Origin: Phalacrocorax aristotelis
Taxonomy: Eukaryota > Chordata > Aves > Suliformes > Phalacrocoracidae
Length of the DNA: 64,000 nt
Assembly: GCF_949628215.1 (NCBI RefSeq)
Contig: NC_134280.1
Coordinates: forward strand, 3,792,501 to 3,856,500
Direction: 5' to 3'
The translations under genes and the position numbers were made by a program. The notes below the pieces were generated by a model. The model ran no database searches, was not told the origin of the DNA, and was given only the letters and a program-made list of their open reading frames with translations. Below, in pieces: positions 24,821 through 38,300 of this stretch. How positions within the stretch are numbered: position 1 is the first letter of the stretch; each line of letters opens with the position of its first letter.

Positions 24821-25024
24821 AGGTTGGATATTAGGGAAATGTTTTCACTGCCATAGTGGTCGGGCCCTGGCACAGGCTGCCCAGAGAGGTGGGGGAGTCA
24901 CCATCCCTGGGGGAGTTAAATAAATATTTGCAGACGTGGCACTTGGGGACATGGTAGTGTTGGTTTGGTGGTTGGACTTGATGATCTTAAAGGTCTTTTC
25001 CGACCTGAATGATTCTATGAATCA
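24821..25024 (+). mobile_element. CR1 LINE, 5'-truncated 3' end
   Basis: The CR1 3' region in sense orientation. It starts with AGGTTGGATATTAGGGAAAT, passes CACAGGCTGCCCAGAGAGGT, GTGGCACTTGGGGACATGG and GACTTGATGATCTTAAAGG, and ends with the diagnostic GATTCTATGA. It is about 200 bp long and carries no reverse-transcriptase sequence. I found no convincing target-site duplication; a weak TTCAGTT match occurs on both sides. Confidence 0.95.
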
Positions 25025-28000
25025 TGCTTTTCAGTTCTCCCAGTTCAAAGTTGCTGGCTTTTCTTCTTTAGAGGATCAAACCCGAGTCTGCTCCCTAATC
25101 TCTTATTGTGATACTGAAACTTAGAACATAGCCCACTTGGTCATGCGACCTGCTGTTCAGTTAGTCTTTGTTAATGAACCAATTTTAATTCATGATGTGA
25201 CTTAAAGTACAAAATTTGGGGGGTGGGAAATAGTGTGAGTTTTTGAACTTTCACAGAAACTTATGTTAAAAATCTCCATTTGTAATTATGAAGTGGATGA
25301 AAACACAGAAGCTTTAGTAATGTTGAGTGTGCCTCAGGGCTCTGTTCCGTCACCAGAGATCCAAGGGTTCCTTGACACACAAGTTGGTATTATCTTAGAT
25401 CAGAGTTGTTGCTTGAGATCTAACCAAGTGATTCACTGCAAACTCATCGGGGCTATAAAATGAGTTCTCCTCAGTTTGTGAGAGGCTACGTGCCAAAAAT
25501 AAATGAGGAATAAAAAAAAAAAAGTCCCATGCAAAAAACTTTGAGAAGGATGCACAAGGATAGATCTCATGGGCAGGCTTTGTTCTGTGACTGTTCTGCT
25601 ACTGGAGCTGATTTGTTGGGTTTTCTCTTTTAGGGAGAACCAATAGTTACCATATTAATAATTTCTCTTTAACTATTGTGCCTTATACATTTTTATCTCA
25701 TCTTGTGATGGGTTCCTCCCCTAGCAGTGGTCTGAATTTTGATGGAGGGATAGTGTCAAACAGGATTTTCAGTCTCATTAGAAGTGAGAATAAATTCAGA
25801 ATGAGAATTTTCCATGGAATTTAGCAAAAATACTCATAGTAGAAGTGTATGTAGGCTGAAATGATATGTGTGAAGGATCATAAAGAATGCTTCCTGAGCC
25901 TGTGCAGTATCTGTTTGTTGCATTGCTGGTGCAGAGTATGTTTCTGGGATAGACCAACCTCTGATTCCTGCACAGGTGAGTTTAATAAGAGAAGGCTATA
26001 AGCAGTGATGCAATGCTTCTAGGATGTGGCGGATAAATCATTCACATGCTATTAAAGAATCTCTCCTGTGTCAGGCCTAACTCATGCTTATTTTGATATT
26101 GCCTGCTTCAAGGATTTGTAAGCAGGGATTTGGCGCTGTATGACCGAGGCAATGCTGCACTCGGTTACAGGTGTAGCTATGGACCTGCAATATAGGTGCT
26201 GAGTTGATTAGGAGCACGCATGGTGCTCTTAACCCCTGTGTTTTTGGCTGAAATGCCGATGGCACAGTGGCTAGTTTAGCTAATCTATGTGCTTGCAAAT
26301 TTGATTTCACATTTCGCTACAAGCGCGTAAGGCTCACAAACCCTGCTCCCAGAACAAGCTAGATAGAAAAGCACTTCATGTTCACTAAACATTGTTTTGC
26401 TTGTTTCTGTTTTTTACTATAGACATTTTCAAGGAAGAGAGAGCCAAGCCTTTGGGATCGATAGGGCAAGAAGATTATTGAGACAGCAATGGGCTTTTGC
26501 TCATGCACGTTGTGTGTTTGAGCTGGAGGCTGATGGAGCAGAGCAGAGCCAGGGACTGTGCTCTGCTCCTTTTAGGGCTGGCTGGGCTTCTGGTTGGTCT
26601 TTACCATGCAATGTAATTGCAATAGTACAGCTCCATCCTCTTCCCCTTGTGCCTCTGTTAGACCTGCATAGGCTCCCCCTCTGCAAGGTGACAGCCTGGC
26701 AGGGATGGACTGACCCTCGTAACCCCAGGCACACCTGTGCTCGACACAGCCTACAGACATCGTAGTGTACCTCATCCAAAACAGCCAAGACTCTGCTGCC
26801 ATCCCTCTCCCCCTGCCCAAACTCAAACTCTGATATTTTAAATATTAAAACAACACAGAGAGGTAAATCTTCTTAACAACACAAGGAGAATTAAACAGGC
26901 AACTTCCCTGGGTAATAATGGAAAGTTTTGTAGCTAATTCCCTACGCATACTGTGCGGAAAATGAATCCCATAAAATACAAATAACTTCTCCCTGAGCAC
27001 CTGTAACTTCTTCCTAATATTTAAAATTTATTTACATTTCATTTAAATAAATTTTAAAATTGCAGCACAAGCTCTGTGTGCTTGCATATCTGTACTGCGT
27101 ATATGTATTACGGACCGCTTCTGTAGAAGGGGAAGTTGTGGAACAAAATGCAAAGGTAAACAATAAACCAGTTTTGCCTGGCAACTTTGACAGCCTCTCC
27201 TGCAGTCTGGTCACTGCTTTGCCTGGCATCGTTAAAAAGAGTCTAAAAGCAGCTGAAAATAATACTAAATAGCGCAAGTTCAAAGTGAGTAAAAGAACAA
27301 AAACCTAAAACAAAAAATAACCTTGTTTTAGGTGTTGGTTTAGGAAGAGCAAATACAAAATATTTAAATCTAGCCCATTGTATGCTAAAGAACACTTGCT
27401 GTTTTCTTGAGGTGTTACCTATTGGATTGCATTTTGTACTTTCTCAAAACTAAGGCCACGTAGATATGTTGTGCGTTTCGTATGATTTGATCTTATCGCT
27501 AGTACCAGCTAAGTTAAGGTCTTCGAGTGGGGGTGCTCGGACCCTGATGCCTGAAAAGGAAAATCCAGAAAAAACCTTTTCACCCATTCCTGAGCCAGCT
27601 CGGGGCAGGTCCAGCGCACTCCCCAAGCGGGGGGGGGTTTCCCCTCTACGTCAGCTCCAGCAGTGAGCCAATGCATAGCTCGCATAGAAGATAAAATGAG
27701 AGGACCAGCAGAAAGATCACAGGGAGACAGTATTTTCTCTTAGTGCCTTACATAGGCACAATAGTTGAGATTTCAGATACAACAAATTGATTGAGGGCTC
27801 TAAGACCCAGCTGTTCTCCTCTTTCAGGAGAGGAAATCTGCGCCCCAGTTTATGTATGGATACGATACTTTAGATGGTAGTTGCCCAACAGATGTGGGTG
27901 GGGATAGTCGCAAAGCCTGCACAGGCGTGCTGCTCTCTCAGCAACTCAATAAACAACTTGTGGTCCCCAGAAAAGAGGTTGTACCCGGAATTTATTGTGA

Positions 28001-29460
28001 TTCAAGATACGAAGGCAGAGAAGAAATGTTGCTATTTGCAATGATTTTCTTCTGTAGGGTCGTTTTAAGAAACCCACACTCAGCATATCTCTTGGGCTGT
28101 ATTATTGATGCACAAAGCAAGCAGACTGGTAGGACTACAGGTATCAGCATGTACCCAAATATCACACCCAACCTGTGGGCATAGAGTACGTGTACACAAC
28201 ACCACAGTAAACAAATTGCCGAGGATTGTGTTCACAAGCACACCAGCGCTGTTTATGTGACGTGGTAAAATGGCTTATGGCATTATAGAATAGGTTTTAA
28301 TCTTGCCCAGGGTAGGTAGGCTTATGCTATTTTATTTGACTGTTCTTTTATGTTGCTTTCAGTGCCCTGGTATAGAACCAACCCAATAAAATTCAATTCG
28401 CTACTACTTTACCCTTCAGTTAGAGCAAACCTACAGTGAGCACACAAAGGCCACTGTGATGGTATCTCCTTTGATCTTCAGCTTGCTCAATCTACTTCCT
28501 ACTGTGCTGGCTCACAATTTCATTTTAATAGTTAAGTAGTTTGGACATCATTAAAAGAACTGTGTCTGGAGGCAGTGATATGGCACTGATCAGTTTGTCA
28601 AGTAATTCCATTAAAAAAAGTTCACAGTTCTGTCCTGATATGATGTAGAGAAAATGTCTCATTAAAAACAACTTTTGTAAAATACTTTCACCCATTTCAA
28701 CTTAAAAAAAAATGAGGATAATTTCTGGAGACTAGCTCTTTCCAGTCTAATACATCATCTTCTTTTAATCTCCACTAGTTCCTGCCTTTTTTCTAGCAAT
28801 TATTAATAATTTTGTTGCTCTGCTTAATTTTCATAAGTGGGCTCAAATATATTTTTGGAAGTTCTACAAACGAAGGACCGGGTTACGATTCAGGCTAAAC
28901 GCCCGTTCAACATGAAAGTAGGGTCAAACACAAGCCTACCAGCCCTGGGCAAGATTTAAACCCATTTATTCCAAACTGGGTAGAATGCAGTATGGTCTGT
29001 AGGCTCATTTCATGATTGTGCCCACAAAAGGAGGCAGATATGTGTCTGCCAATGGAGTAATCGCAGCATACCTCTAAATCTGTGCCCCATTTACTACCTT
29101 AATCCATATGAATACCTGAGTTTCCTCCTATAGGCATTGCAAAAATGCTTGCGTGCTCATACCAGAGTATTAGTTCAAAAGGCTCATAAATATTCTCAGC
29201 CCAGAAGTCTTCCTTTACATTGTCTGACATTTCTAGATCGTATTTCTTTCTTAACCATTACCTAAGTGGCAAACAGAATGCAATATGCTACTGAATCGTT
29301 GCTTTTTCTCCATGCCTAGGGTTTGGAGAAGCCAACGTTGAGGTAGTGACCTGTTTTAACATTGCATTTTGCCTGATTTGGGGCAGATCCTACCCTCTCT
29401 TTCTCAAATCTCAAGAAAATGGTTACTTATGTATTCTGGGTTGAGGGGCACTTTTGTGTA
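25025..29460. other. unique sequence, nothing strong
   Basis: GC-richer DNA at 26500-26830 and at 27520-27660, the latter with a run of 9 G at 27629-27637. A short SVPQGSV-encoding stretch near 25323-25345 recalls a reverse-transcriptase motif but has no supporting flank. No gene is recognised. Confidence 0.35.
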
Positions 29461-29720
29461 GTTGTTTGTGGTTTTGGTTCGTTGTTTTTGTTTGGCTTTT
29501 TCTCATTTGTTTTGGGTTTGTGGGTTGTTTTTTTTTTTTAATGCGTCGTCCCCCATTTCCCCCCACCCCCAACAAGGCTGTTCTGCTTTAGCTAAAGAGA
29601 TGCTCACTGAGCAGGAGAAGGAAACGGACTGCAGCTTGGTGGTTAACGTTATGTTTTGTTTGTTCATTTGTGTTTTTTGTTTGTATGTTTTTAGTTTTGT
29701 TTGTTGGGTTTTTTTGTTAA
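29461..29720. repeat. T/G-rich low-complexity block
   Basis: The plus strand consists largely of GTTTG, GTTTTT and GGGTTT words with a T run at 29528-29539, interrupted by a C-rich stretch at 29549-29570. An 87-codon open frame through it is rich in Phe, Val, Cys and Leu only because of this composition. Confidence 0.6.
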
Positions 29721-32700
29721 TCTAGAAAATGTAGTGAGTTGGCTCCACTCTTATCCTTTATATTTGTTAATAACACATCCTCAAGGCACTATGTAGGTAA
29801 ACTGAGCAAGTAATTTTGACTGAGTATGCTATTGTACAGCAAGAAAGCTAAAAACTTGTTCCAAATTACAGATTATTATCCCTGGGGCATAGTCGTAAGG
29901 AGCTGAGGAGTCACTGGATTGCAGTAGCGTGGGCAGGGCGAAATGGTGGCTGGTGTGAGGAGGTTAAGTAGTCTTCTGTCTCATAGCAGCAGCAGCCAGC
30001 TATAATCTGTGAGGTAAGGAGAAGATCTGGAAGGGACATAAGATAGCTTCTAACCAATTTGCCTTAAGATGTGTCACTCTGTTTTAAGTTTCTGCATTTG
30101 CAATGGGACTTAAACTTGTCTTTTACATTAGCTGAAGGTTATTCAGGCAGGAGTGTCTCACTGCTGATAATGGAGGAGGTAACACGTAGGTACTGATGCT
30201 TAGTTTTCAGGACGGTGTTTTTAGTTGGGCTGAGCTTACCGTGCCATGTGCAGGCAGAACTTTAATCTGCATCTTTGTATTAATAGCCTGGTCTTTATAA
30301 CTTTGACCTGATACACGCCTATAACCAGGCAGGGAAAGGTGCGTACGTTCAGCGTTGCCATCTGAGCTCATGCGAAGGCAAACTGCTACCAGTGCTCCTT
30401 ACGTGAATCCGGAGGTTCAGTTAAGATGGCATTAAAAACATTGCCACTCTAATCTCTCTGTCCACAGTCTCTGATGTAGCTGTTTTGTTTGTCAGATGGA
30501 AAATAATAGGTTTGAAAGTTGGAGTTTAAACAAAGTAGAAGCAATTTATGTCCAGCGAACGCCATAAGGAAGAACTGATAGATTTTAAAAAGATGAAAAA
30601 ATACTATCAAAAGTGCTCGTCTGCAGTGTTGGTTTTGCTTTTTTAAAAAAATTCCTTTTAAAAACTGTAACAGTAACAGATACGCAACTTTATAATTTGT
30701 GATCCATTTGTCTAAGCAGGTATGTTTCACCTGTAAGGATAGGATATCAAATATTTTTCAATGTATAAACGAATGTGGATCTTCAATTTCCCACCCTGGG
30801 GGGCGGGGGGGGAGGGAAAAAAGGCGAGACAAACCCATAGAGAATACCTCGAGCTCTGGTATCTCTTAAAATAACAGATGAAAAAAGAAATTTGAAAGCA
30901 AAACGAAGAGATAAAGAAGCATCAGCCGCTCAAACCCCCTAGGTATTATACCTTCCAGTGTGCACCATCTGACTGACACACTTCTCCATATGCTGAGGAG
31001 GAGAAAGAACTATTCCCAGCTAACCCACAATTATGCCTTCATTATTTCTTTTTAATCTCCTCAGAGTTCCCATAGGGCCTCATATTTGGTTAGATGAATG
31101 TCCCTGCAACAGACCAACTTAGAAAGCTCTGCAAGTCTAGAAGAAAACTTTCATGTTACGTTCAGTGCAAATTTGGTCCTAAGCTATTTTTATCTTCCCC
31201 TTACTCTTGTTTTTGTTCAGTCATTAAATAAATTATTTTCAGGGCTGCTTTCGGTCTCTCTCATGGAGTTGAAAGATTTGTTAGTGCGCGATAGGAATAA
31301 TAGGCATTTCAATAATAACTTTTTCCCCGTTGTGTTTTTAGAGGTATTTCTTTTTAGAGTTTTTGACAGGTGAGACGATTTTTAGGTGTACATCGGGATC
31401 AGAACCGCTTATGTAATTCTGTAACAAAAAATCTCTAGATTTCACTGGAAGAAATAGTGGGGCCTACTAGTCACGTCGAGTGTACTTTATGTATTTTACA
31501 CTCTGTTCCATGCAGATCTAACTGAGATAAAATGATATAAACAGAGATAAGTATTTTTGCCTACCTATTCTCTGTGTAAAGTTATTTTGCTTGGGGGCCC
31601 AAAGTATAAGCAGTATAGTATTAATATGGTGAAATTGCTACAATTATGTTGTACTCCTACATTACCTTTGATGTGATATTTTGCAAATTGTTCTGTGCAG
31701 AATTATTTTGCTATGGTTACATTGTAAATGTCATTTTGTGACGCGATACTTTGAGATGTATATAATGACTTATAATAAACTTTATGGAAGAATCATAAAT
31801 AAGAGATTAAAATCTTATATATTGTAATGGGTTTTTTGCATCATTTTTCTGTACCACCTGTCCTAGTTGCTTGTTTTTGAGCATTATCTTTCTTTTGCAC
31901 TTTAGAGGTTCACTTAGTAAATTTAGTGCTAAAAGAAGGTGATGGAAGGACAGGACTGTCTTTCATGTCACTGCACAGTCTTTGCTTTTACATGTCCGTG
32001 ATGGAGGGTTTCAAGTGTTGGTCTGACTGGTAAAACACTCGACTCTTCCACTGACTTCAACGGAGTTTTTTGGGGTGTTTTGTTTGTTTTCTTTTAATTT
32101 TTTTTTTTCTACCCTTTAAGTTCACCAGCCTCTGTCTCTGGATCTCAGCTTCTGTCAAGTTTCTAGCAAAACCCAGTCAGAATAATATTTTCTGTTGTGG
32201 AGGCCAGGAAAATGAATTAATAACTTGCCTTAGATTTTGTTAGCTTAAGGTAACATCTTTGTAGTTTCAGGCCCATGCTGAATTTGAATGAACTGATTGC
32301 TGAAAGCATACATCTCTGCAGGTTTTCACCAGGTCCAAGAGAGTTATCTTCTTTCTCCCCATTATTTTTAATATAAGAATAAAAATGTGGGAACTGGATC
32401 GCCAAAAGGCAGTTTGGATCAAGAAATGCTAAAGCCAAAAATACATGCAGTATTGACTGGAATAACTGTGTGTGATGAAGAAGAAGGAAAAAAAGGCGGC
32501 AATTACAGTATATTGAAAAGACCACATTTCTGCATTTCCAGAAACTTAAAGAAGAAATAAAAACCACGTTTGTGGTTATACTGCTAACTGGAAGCAGGAG
32601 AGTATTGCTACTCTGGAGCAGGGTCAGACACAACCTTTTACTGTGGCTTGCAGATGAAGGCTGCAGAAATACACTTAATGGACTGAGAAAGAGGGTGTTG

Positions 32701-32904
32701 AAAATAGATCCATGAATGATAATTCAAAAAATAAGTTGCCAGTCCCAATAAGTTTCTTAAACCCACATCTTAGAAAGTATTTATGCTATTTTTGGAACAT
32801 TATGAAGTCCATCAAAAAGTGCAATCAGCTTTGAATGTAATAAAATAAAAATCAGGTTTGCAATTATGGTCTGGTTAAAGCCTTCAAAAAGGGGGAAATT
32901 TTCT
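29721..32904. other. unique sequence with one G-rich tract
   Basis: AT-rich, no gene recognised. The G-rich tract at 30798-30816 is listed separately. Open frames of about 90 to 138 codons are without domains. Confidence 0.35.
30798..30816 (+). other. G-rich tract, possible G-quadruplex
   Basis: Six G, one C, eight G, one A, three G, followed by an A run. The tract is long enough for four runs of three G with short loops, so a plus-strand quadruplex is possible. It is isolated in AT-rich DNA and not next to a visible promoter. Confidence 0.4.
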
Positions 32905-33000
32905 CCATGAGACAGACAATTTATAATGGCTTTTGTAATGGAAGGAGTCAGCAGCTATTGGTAATCTTTGTGTGTCATTAACAGTAATTGTCTTAAGGTG
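32905..33000. promoter_or_regulatory. candidate conserved non-coding block
   Basis: AGACAATT at 32914-32921 is repeated in exact inverted form (AATTGTCT) at 32986-32993, enclosing homeodomain-like cores (TAATGG, GTCATTAAC, GTAATTG). The complexity is high for such AT-rich DNA. Enhancer function is an inference, and only cross-species alignment could show it. Confidence 0.2.
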
Positions 33001-34388
33001 TTTCACTGGATTGTCCCTTAGTAAAATTTCTATTTTATTTTTTTCTTTAAGTGGATTAAAGCCATACTTTTAAGTGTTTAAAGGACATTTTGTTCCCCAT
33101 GATACATGCTGAAAGAATTAAAGACAAGTCAATAAAAGCAAGACTTGTTTATTAGACCATAAAACTATCTCGGACATGACATGGTATGCTGTTAATGAAG
33201 AAGGAATTGCGCTCGGTTGGATATAAGAAACTCACCTTTCCCTATTGCCCCACCCCAGGACGTTGAGTCTTAAGGAGCAATCATGGGGCAGAACTTGCCA
33301 ATTTATTTTTTTTCCTAGTGCGTTGGAAGCCCTGTAGGTCTGTCTGCAGGTTGGGTTTGTTGCACTGTTCTTTATGGCATAGATACACTTGCCAGGTGAG
33401 GTGGCACTCCTTTTAAAAAACAAATGGGAGAAGGCGGCAGCTTCATCCCCAAGTAATTTGCTGCCCAACAGGTCTTGGCACCTCTTCCTCTCTTTGCCAC
33501 CTCCTGCTGCTTGCCCAGGCTGATGTGCTGATGAAGTGCTGGTGTTGTCTGCAGGCTGACACAGTTGTGACTAGAGTTTCTGTTTTGAATAAGCGTGAAA
33601 GAGCAGGGAATTAGTCAGGTTAAGGATTTTCTAGGTATGGCTGGGCTGGAAGGAAGGGTGGTGTGTTATGCTTGTAAACTCTTATTAGAAGGCCATTTCA
33701 AATGTGTGTCAAGGGTACCCCAGAGACCTGCCTTGCTCCTATCTCCAGTCACCTTTTTAAAGATGGGAGTTTGAATACTGATATTGTCATTATTCTTGTA
33801 ATAATGTAAGACATGACTGTTGCCAGTGAATTTTCTGAGTGATAGAGGTATTTGGGAAACAAAACAGGGTATGCTGTACATCCATGTATTTTCAGGGTGT
33901 ATAAATTTTTGGCACCTTCCCCCAGGTTTTTTTTGGTTTGGTGTGTTTTCCTTTTTTTTTTTTTTTTGTGTTGGTGGTGGTAATCCAGTGATAATTTCTC
34001 CTGCAAGTTCATTCCTACCCCTAGGCTCAGTCTCTTAAGGACATACTGTGAACTGATGCTTAATTAACCACCTGCCTCCCCAATAGGAACGTACTCTGAT
34101 ATGATCCTGAAGGGGCTGTTGATACAGGAAAACCCAGTTCTGCTATTACAATAACTCATTTTTATATTGCTTTAGCATGCTTTTTGTCATAGTGGGTGGA
34201 GTGGGGGAACGGTATCTCACTGACATTAAGGTACCCGTTTTGTTAATATATATATACCCACACACATTGGAGATGAAGGTTAAGAACTTTGACGGAATTA
34301 ACTGAGATGTGCTGTGTAAGTAAATTCAAAACACCTTTCTTTTTTTTTCCTTTGTTATGAAGCAAGATTAGTTTAAGATTTGAAAGTC
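33001..34388. other. unique sequence with a poly-T tract
   Basis: A 16-base T run at 33952-33967 lies within a T/G-rich stretch. A short TATATATA plus CACACA repeat lies at 34243-34266. Nothing else is recognised. Confidence 0.4.
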
Positions 34389-34454
34389 AAAAGGTCAACC
34401 AACAAGCCACGAGATGTGGACTTTAAACCCAGACTCTTAGCTATTGCTCTAACT
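34389..34454 (-). mobile_element. possible MIR-type SINE relic
   Basis: AAAGGTCAACCAACAAGCCA, then TTTAAACCCAGACTCTTAGC and TGCTCTAAC, match the antisense MIR body as I recall it (CAAGGTCACACAGC..., GAACCCAG.., GCTCTTAACCACT). This is a judgement by eye on a strongly diverged copy. MIR elements are old tRNA-derived SINEs shared by amniotes. Confidence 0.4.
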
Positions 34455-35059
34455 CAAGAAATCCTCAGTTTGTTTAAAGCTGAAGTGCTTCAAATTAAAT
34501 GGCTACAGCAAAATTGAGTTTTCAAACCTGGCGATGGAACAGATTTAATGAAAATTCTATTTAAAGTTGTGCTGTGAGGGTGACATTATGTACTCATACT
34601 GAGTGCCAAGTTGCGCGCCTGTGTATTAGGTGGAATATATAATCTTGTGTGGTTGAATTTTTGGGCATGGATATCACTCAGCAGAAGGAAATGAACACAT
34701 ATGAATAATGTGCAAAGATAATTAAGCTAGTTTTTCAGCCTAAATACCTTGAAATCTACAAAGACAGTCCATAGACAAAGGGGACACTAGTAAAATTCAC
34801 TGCAATAGATTTCTCCATTCATAATGACAGGAACATCTCTCTCAATATTACTTAGCTAATGAAGGAATAGATCTGCTGTGAAGTTCCTAGGAGGCTCATT
34901 TTCTTGAGTACAGTAGTAAAAGTTAGCTGATGGATGACCTAAACTGCTTAATGTTTCTACTTATAACTTCTGAGCAGCAAGGCGTATCTAGGAGAGTACT
35001 GAAGGAGTTATCCTCAGGAGGCCCCAGTGTCCTTGTAGGTTGTCAGAGTCAATGAGCCA
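34455..35059. other. unique sequence, nothing recognised
   Basis: AT-rich, with no feature that I can support. Confidence 0.4.
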
Positions 35060-35300
35060 GGTTTATTTCAAATGGCTCCTTAAATGAACATTTATTTTGT
35101 GCCAGTAACACGTTTTTGATTAACAGCTCCTTTTGACTAATTTGCTTCCCAAAACAGCCCAATAAAGGACTCGTTTAAAACATAATTAAAAGCATGTTAT
35201 TGCTAGTAGTTAATACTGATTAAAACAGGCATTAAGACAATTATCGTTGAAGGAAAGTAAGCACCCCGTAGTTAGTATAGAATCCTTTCTTACAATTTTT
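35060..35300. promoter_or_regulatory. candidate conserved non-coding block
   Basis: Repeat-free AT-rich sequence with several TAAT/ATTA cores (ATAATTAAAAG, AGTTAATACTGATTAAAAC). It has the look of vertebrate enhancer DNA but nothing decisive. Function is an inference. Confidence 0.15.
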
Positions 35301-38300
35301 ATGCGTTGCATACAGAAGCGGGCTGCCTGCCAAACATGCAGAAGTTCTTATTCTGCACATAAGTGTATCAAAACTTGATTCCAATAAATTTTTTAATGGA
35401 CAAGCAATCTGGCAATATTTGTGTTAGATATTTGGATTCTGGTTTTTAGAATACACGCTCATTTTCAACAAGTTTAAGTTAACACTTTTTCCTGCCTGGT
35501 TACTGAATTGACTAATAAGGAAGAAGTATCCCTATTACTGTGCCTTCTACAGATATTTTAAAGGACGCGATTTCTTAGGGCTGTAGGGCTACAGTTTTTG
35601 CATGTTTAATTTGTGCCTCTGCAACTTTACACTGTAAATTAATGGCTGCATTTTTAAATTAAAAAAAAGGCATGACCGAAATACTGGCTGGCAGAGGTCG
35701 TAGTTATTTTAGGTGCAGCAAAAGTAGAGAAAGTAAACATAAAAACGTTTGTCACCTCTTTGAATCTTCACGTGAAAGTTTGTCATTGAACACATGCATT
35801 TCTGTTGTGAACATCTTGATTCCTTAATTTCTCAGCTGCCTTCTGTATTATGCCATTGCAATTTGTAGCAAAGAAAAACGTATATCTACTGTAACCTCTT
35901 CTAATTTAACAAAAGTCAGTAAGAATGGATGGAGATTTCTGAGGTTATTTTTAACAGTTACTTCATCTGCAGTTTCAAAATTTGAGAAGTTTTAACTAAG
36001 GACTTGCTTTCAGCATTGATTTCGGCTTTTTCTGCCGTACCTCAATATAGTATTAGTATTGGAGAATTACCAAAATTCTTATGCAATCTCTTAAAAATGG
36101 ACTAAAGGAAATTTTGTTCTTATCTCCTAATCTGCATTCTGTTATGTTGGGGGTTTAAGGTTGGTTTTTTTATATATAAAGAAAAAGGAAATTAAAATAT
36201 ACTAAAGGTTATTTAGCAGATACTTTTACACCTTTAGCTGTACATAGCATGAGTGTGCTTTCAGCCTTCACATTATGCTGGGCTGATGAGGGGGAGCTGT
36301 CGCAGATCTGACGTGTTCTCAGGGGCCAAAGCTTTGAGTTTGAGATAAATGCTGTCTAGTCTGTAGGGAGCAGACTGAAAGCAACGTGTCACTGGAGATT
36401 TAAAGTCTGGTGGACTTCCAAGGCAAGCATGTAATTTGCTGTCACTTTGTCGGTGGCAAAGAGTCCCTGAAAGCAACCTTCCAACCTGAAGTGGTTGTGG
36501 TGGGTCCACAGTCTTCTGCATTCCAGGCTTTCACAGTAACATCAGCTAAAAAAATGAATGTTTCCATTTTTTCCTCAAATCTTAGCACTGCTGGAGACCA
36601 CGTCAAGCTGAGTTGAGCGAGGTAATGCTAACGGCTTTGGGGAGGTAGCTGGAGAGGGTGTGGAGCTGTGTTTCACCATACGGAGCTGTTTCTAGGAGGA
36701 AGGTATGAAGCTTTTGAGCTTGTGGGCTGATGCTGAAAATGGACCACGTGTGGTTGGCAGGTTTGGAATAGTGTTTTTTTTTTCTCCCATGAGTCTTTTT
36801 TTCTCTGCATGATGCCCACGTGCTCGAACATGCCACTCTCCCTGAGCGCGCCGGATTCTGCCCTCCCACGGGACTGTCAGTCCTGCATCAAGCAACCAAA
36901 GACACAAACCAGCACCAAGAGCATTGGTGCCTGGCACTGTATGCTTCGCGTTTCTCCTTGGTGCACTGTTGATAACTATTTACTGTTTCAATCCTTAGGT
37001 TGATGTGCGTAGGTTGCTACAACACTCATTTTTAGTACATGCGTTACATAGAGCTTCTGACAGCATTGACCACGATAGATATCAGTAATAGCCATAACGT
37101 GCTATAGCCAGGCGAGGCACAGCAATAGTGTCTGAAACACTGAGCAAAGAGTTGGAGCTCTATGTCCGTTGACAACAGACCGCTTGGTGCGAAATGTGAG
37201 CTTTGCAAGCACCCCCGCTCTGGAAAATATGACACTTCCATTATTGCTAGACCATATCTAGAAATAGATGCACATGCTAAGTGATTAGTACCTTATTTGA
37301 CCAGTGGTCGCAGAGCTTCTGAGGTGTAACGCTGTATTCAGGTATGAGCATGATATTTGTAATATATAAGTGTGGGGAACCTCTCCCTGAAGTCAACCCA
37401 CATACACCTAATGTTGCCTCTGAAAGAACTTGATCTTGCTTCCACTGTAGAACCTCAGTGCCCTCCTTGGGTGGAGGTTAGGCCTGTGATCTAGGTGGAA
37501 AGACAGACTGCTTTGTCTGTTGAAGAAGAAAAATGATAAATATGGCATTGTGTATAATTAAAATCTCAAACTTTTCTTCCCCGGTTATTCTTCTGAAAAT
37601 ATCAGATGTGTATATTATCCTCTTGGGGGAACTAACATCTCTCTCAGTTTATCTGTTTTAATTAAACTGTTAGTTAATTCTTGATTCTTGGGTGTAAAGA
37701 AGGAGAAAGAAATAATCTGAAATTATTCAGTTACTATCGTTTAATAACACTTAACAATTACAGAATGAAAAGCAGCAAAAATAAATATTGTTAAAACTAA
37801 TAATATAACAAAGGCAAAACGACATCTCTGTAGGCTAGAAGTATTAAAGCAAACAAACAACCTCCCAACAACCCTACAATCAAAGACTAGTCAGCTTTTT
37901 GTTGTGTTCCTACTAGATGGTCTGACTGTTAATAACACATTTGCAAGAACATCTGAGAAGCATGGGGTGGTAAGGGAGGAAAAAAGAATCCCAAGGCTGA
38001 AATTGTAGCAAATAGGTGATGGAAGTTGGACTTAGTTGTGGGCTAGAGGTGAAATTTGGGGTTTTGATAGAGAATTAGAAATGACAGATTGTTATAGTCC
38101 TTGCAAATGTCCCCTGTGACAGAAAGAAGAGGTGAGGAAGGGAAAAGGGGCTGGTGTGGTCCAGGCAGGGTGCAGCTGATGGAGCTTTGGAACTGCATTC
38201 TGAAACGCAAAGATTATGTTTCTCAAATTCAGGGGAAAAAATGTTCCTGGTGCAGAGCTCTAAAACGGAGACAGCCTGGGAAGTTACACCTCTTCAAGAA

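Noticed and set aside
25323..25345. SVPQGSV-encoding stretch resembling the reverse-transcriptase GVPQGSVLGP motif
   Set aside because: Neither flank matches CR1 or another LINE; seven residues alone are not enough.
29797..29860. Possible MIR-like relic (GTAAACTGAG, CAAGTAATTTTG, TACAGCAAG)
   Set aside because: Word order fits loosely, but the matches are shorter than in the three relics that were listed.
32217..32633. 138-codon minus-strand open frame
   Set aside because: Low-information hydrophobic sequence without domain or splice support.
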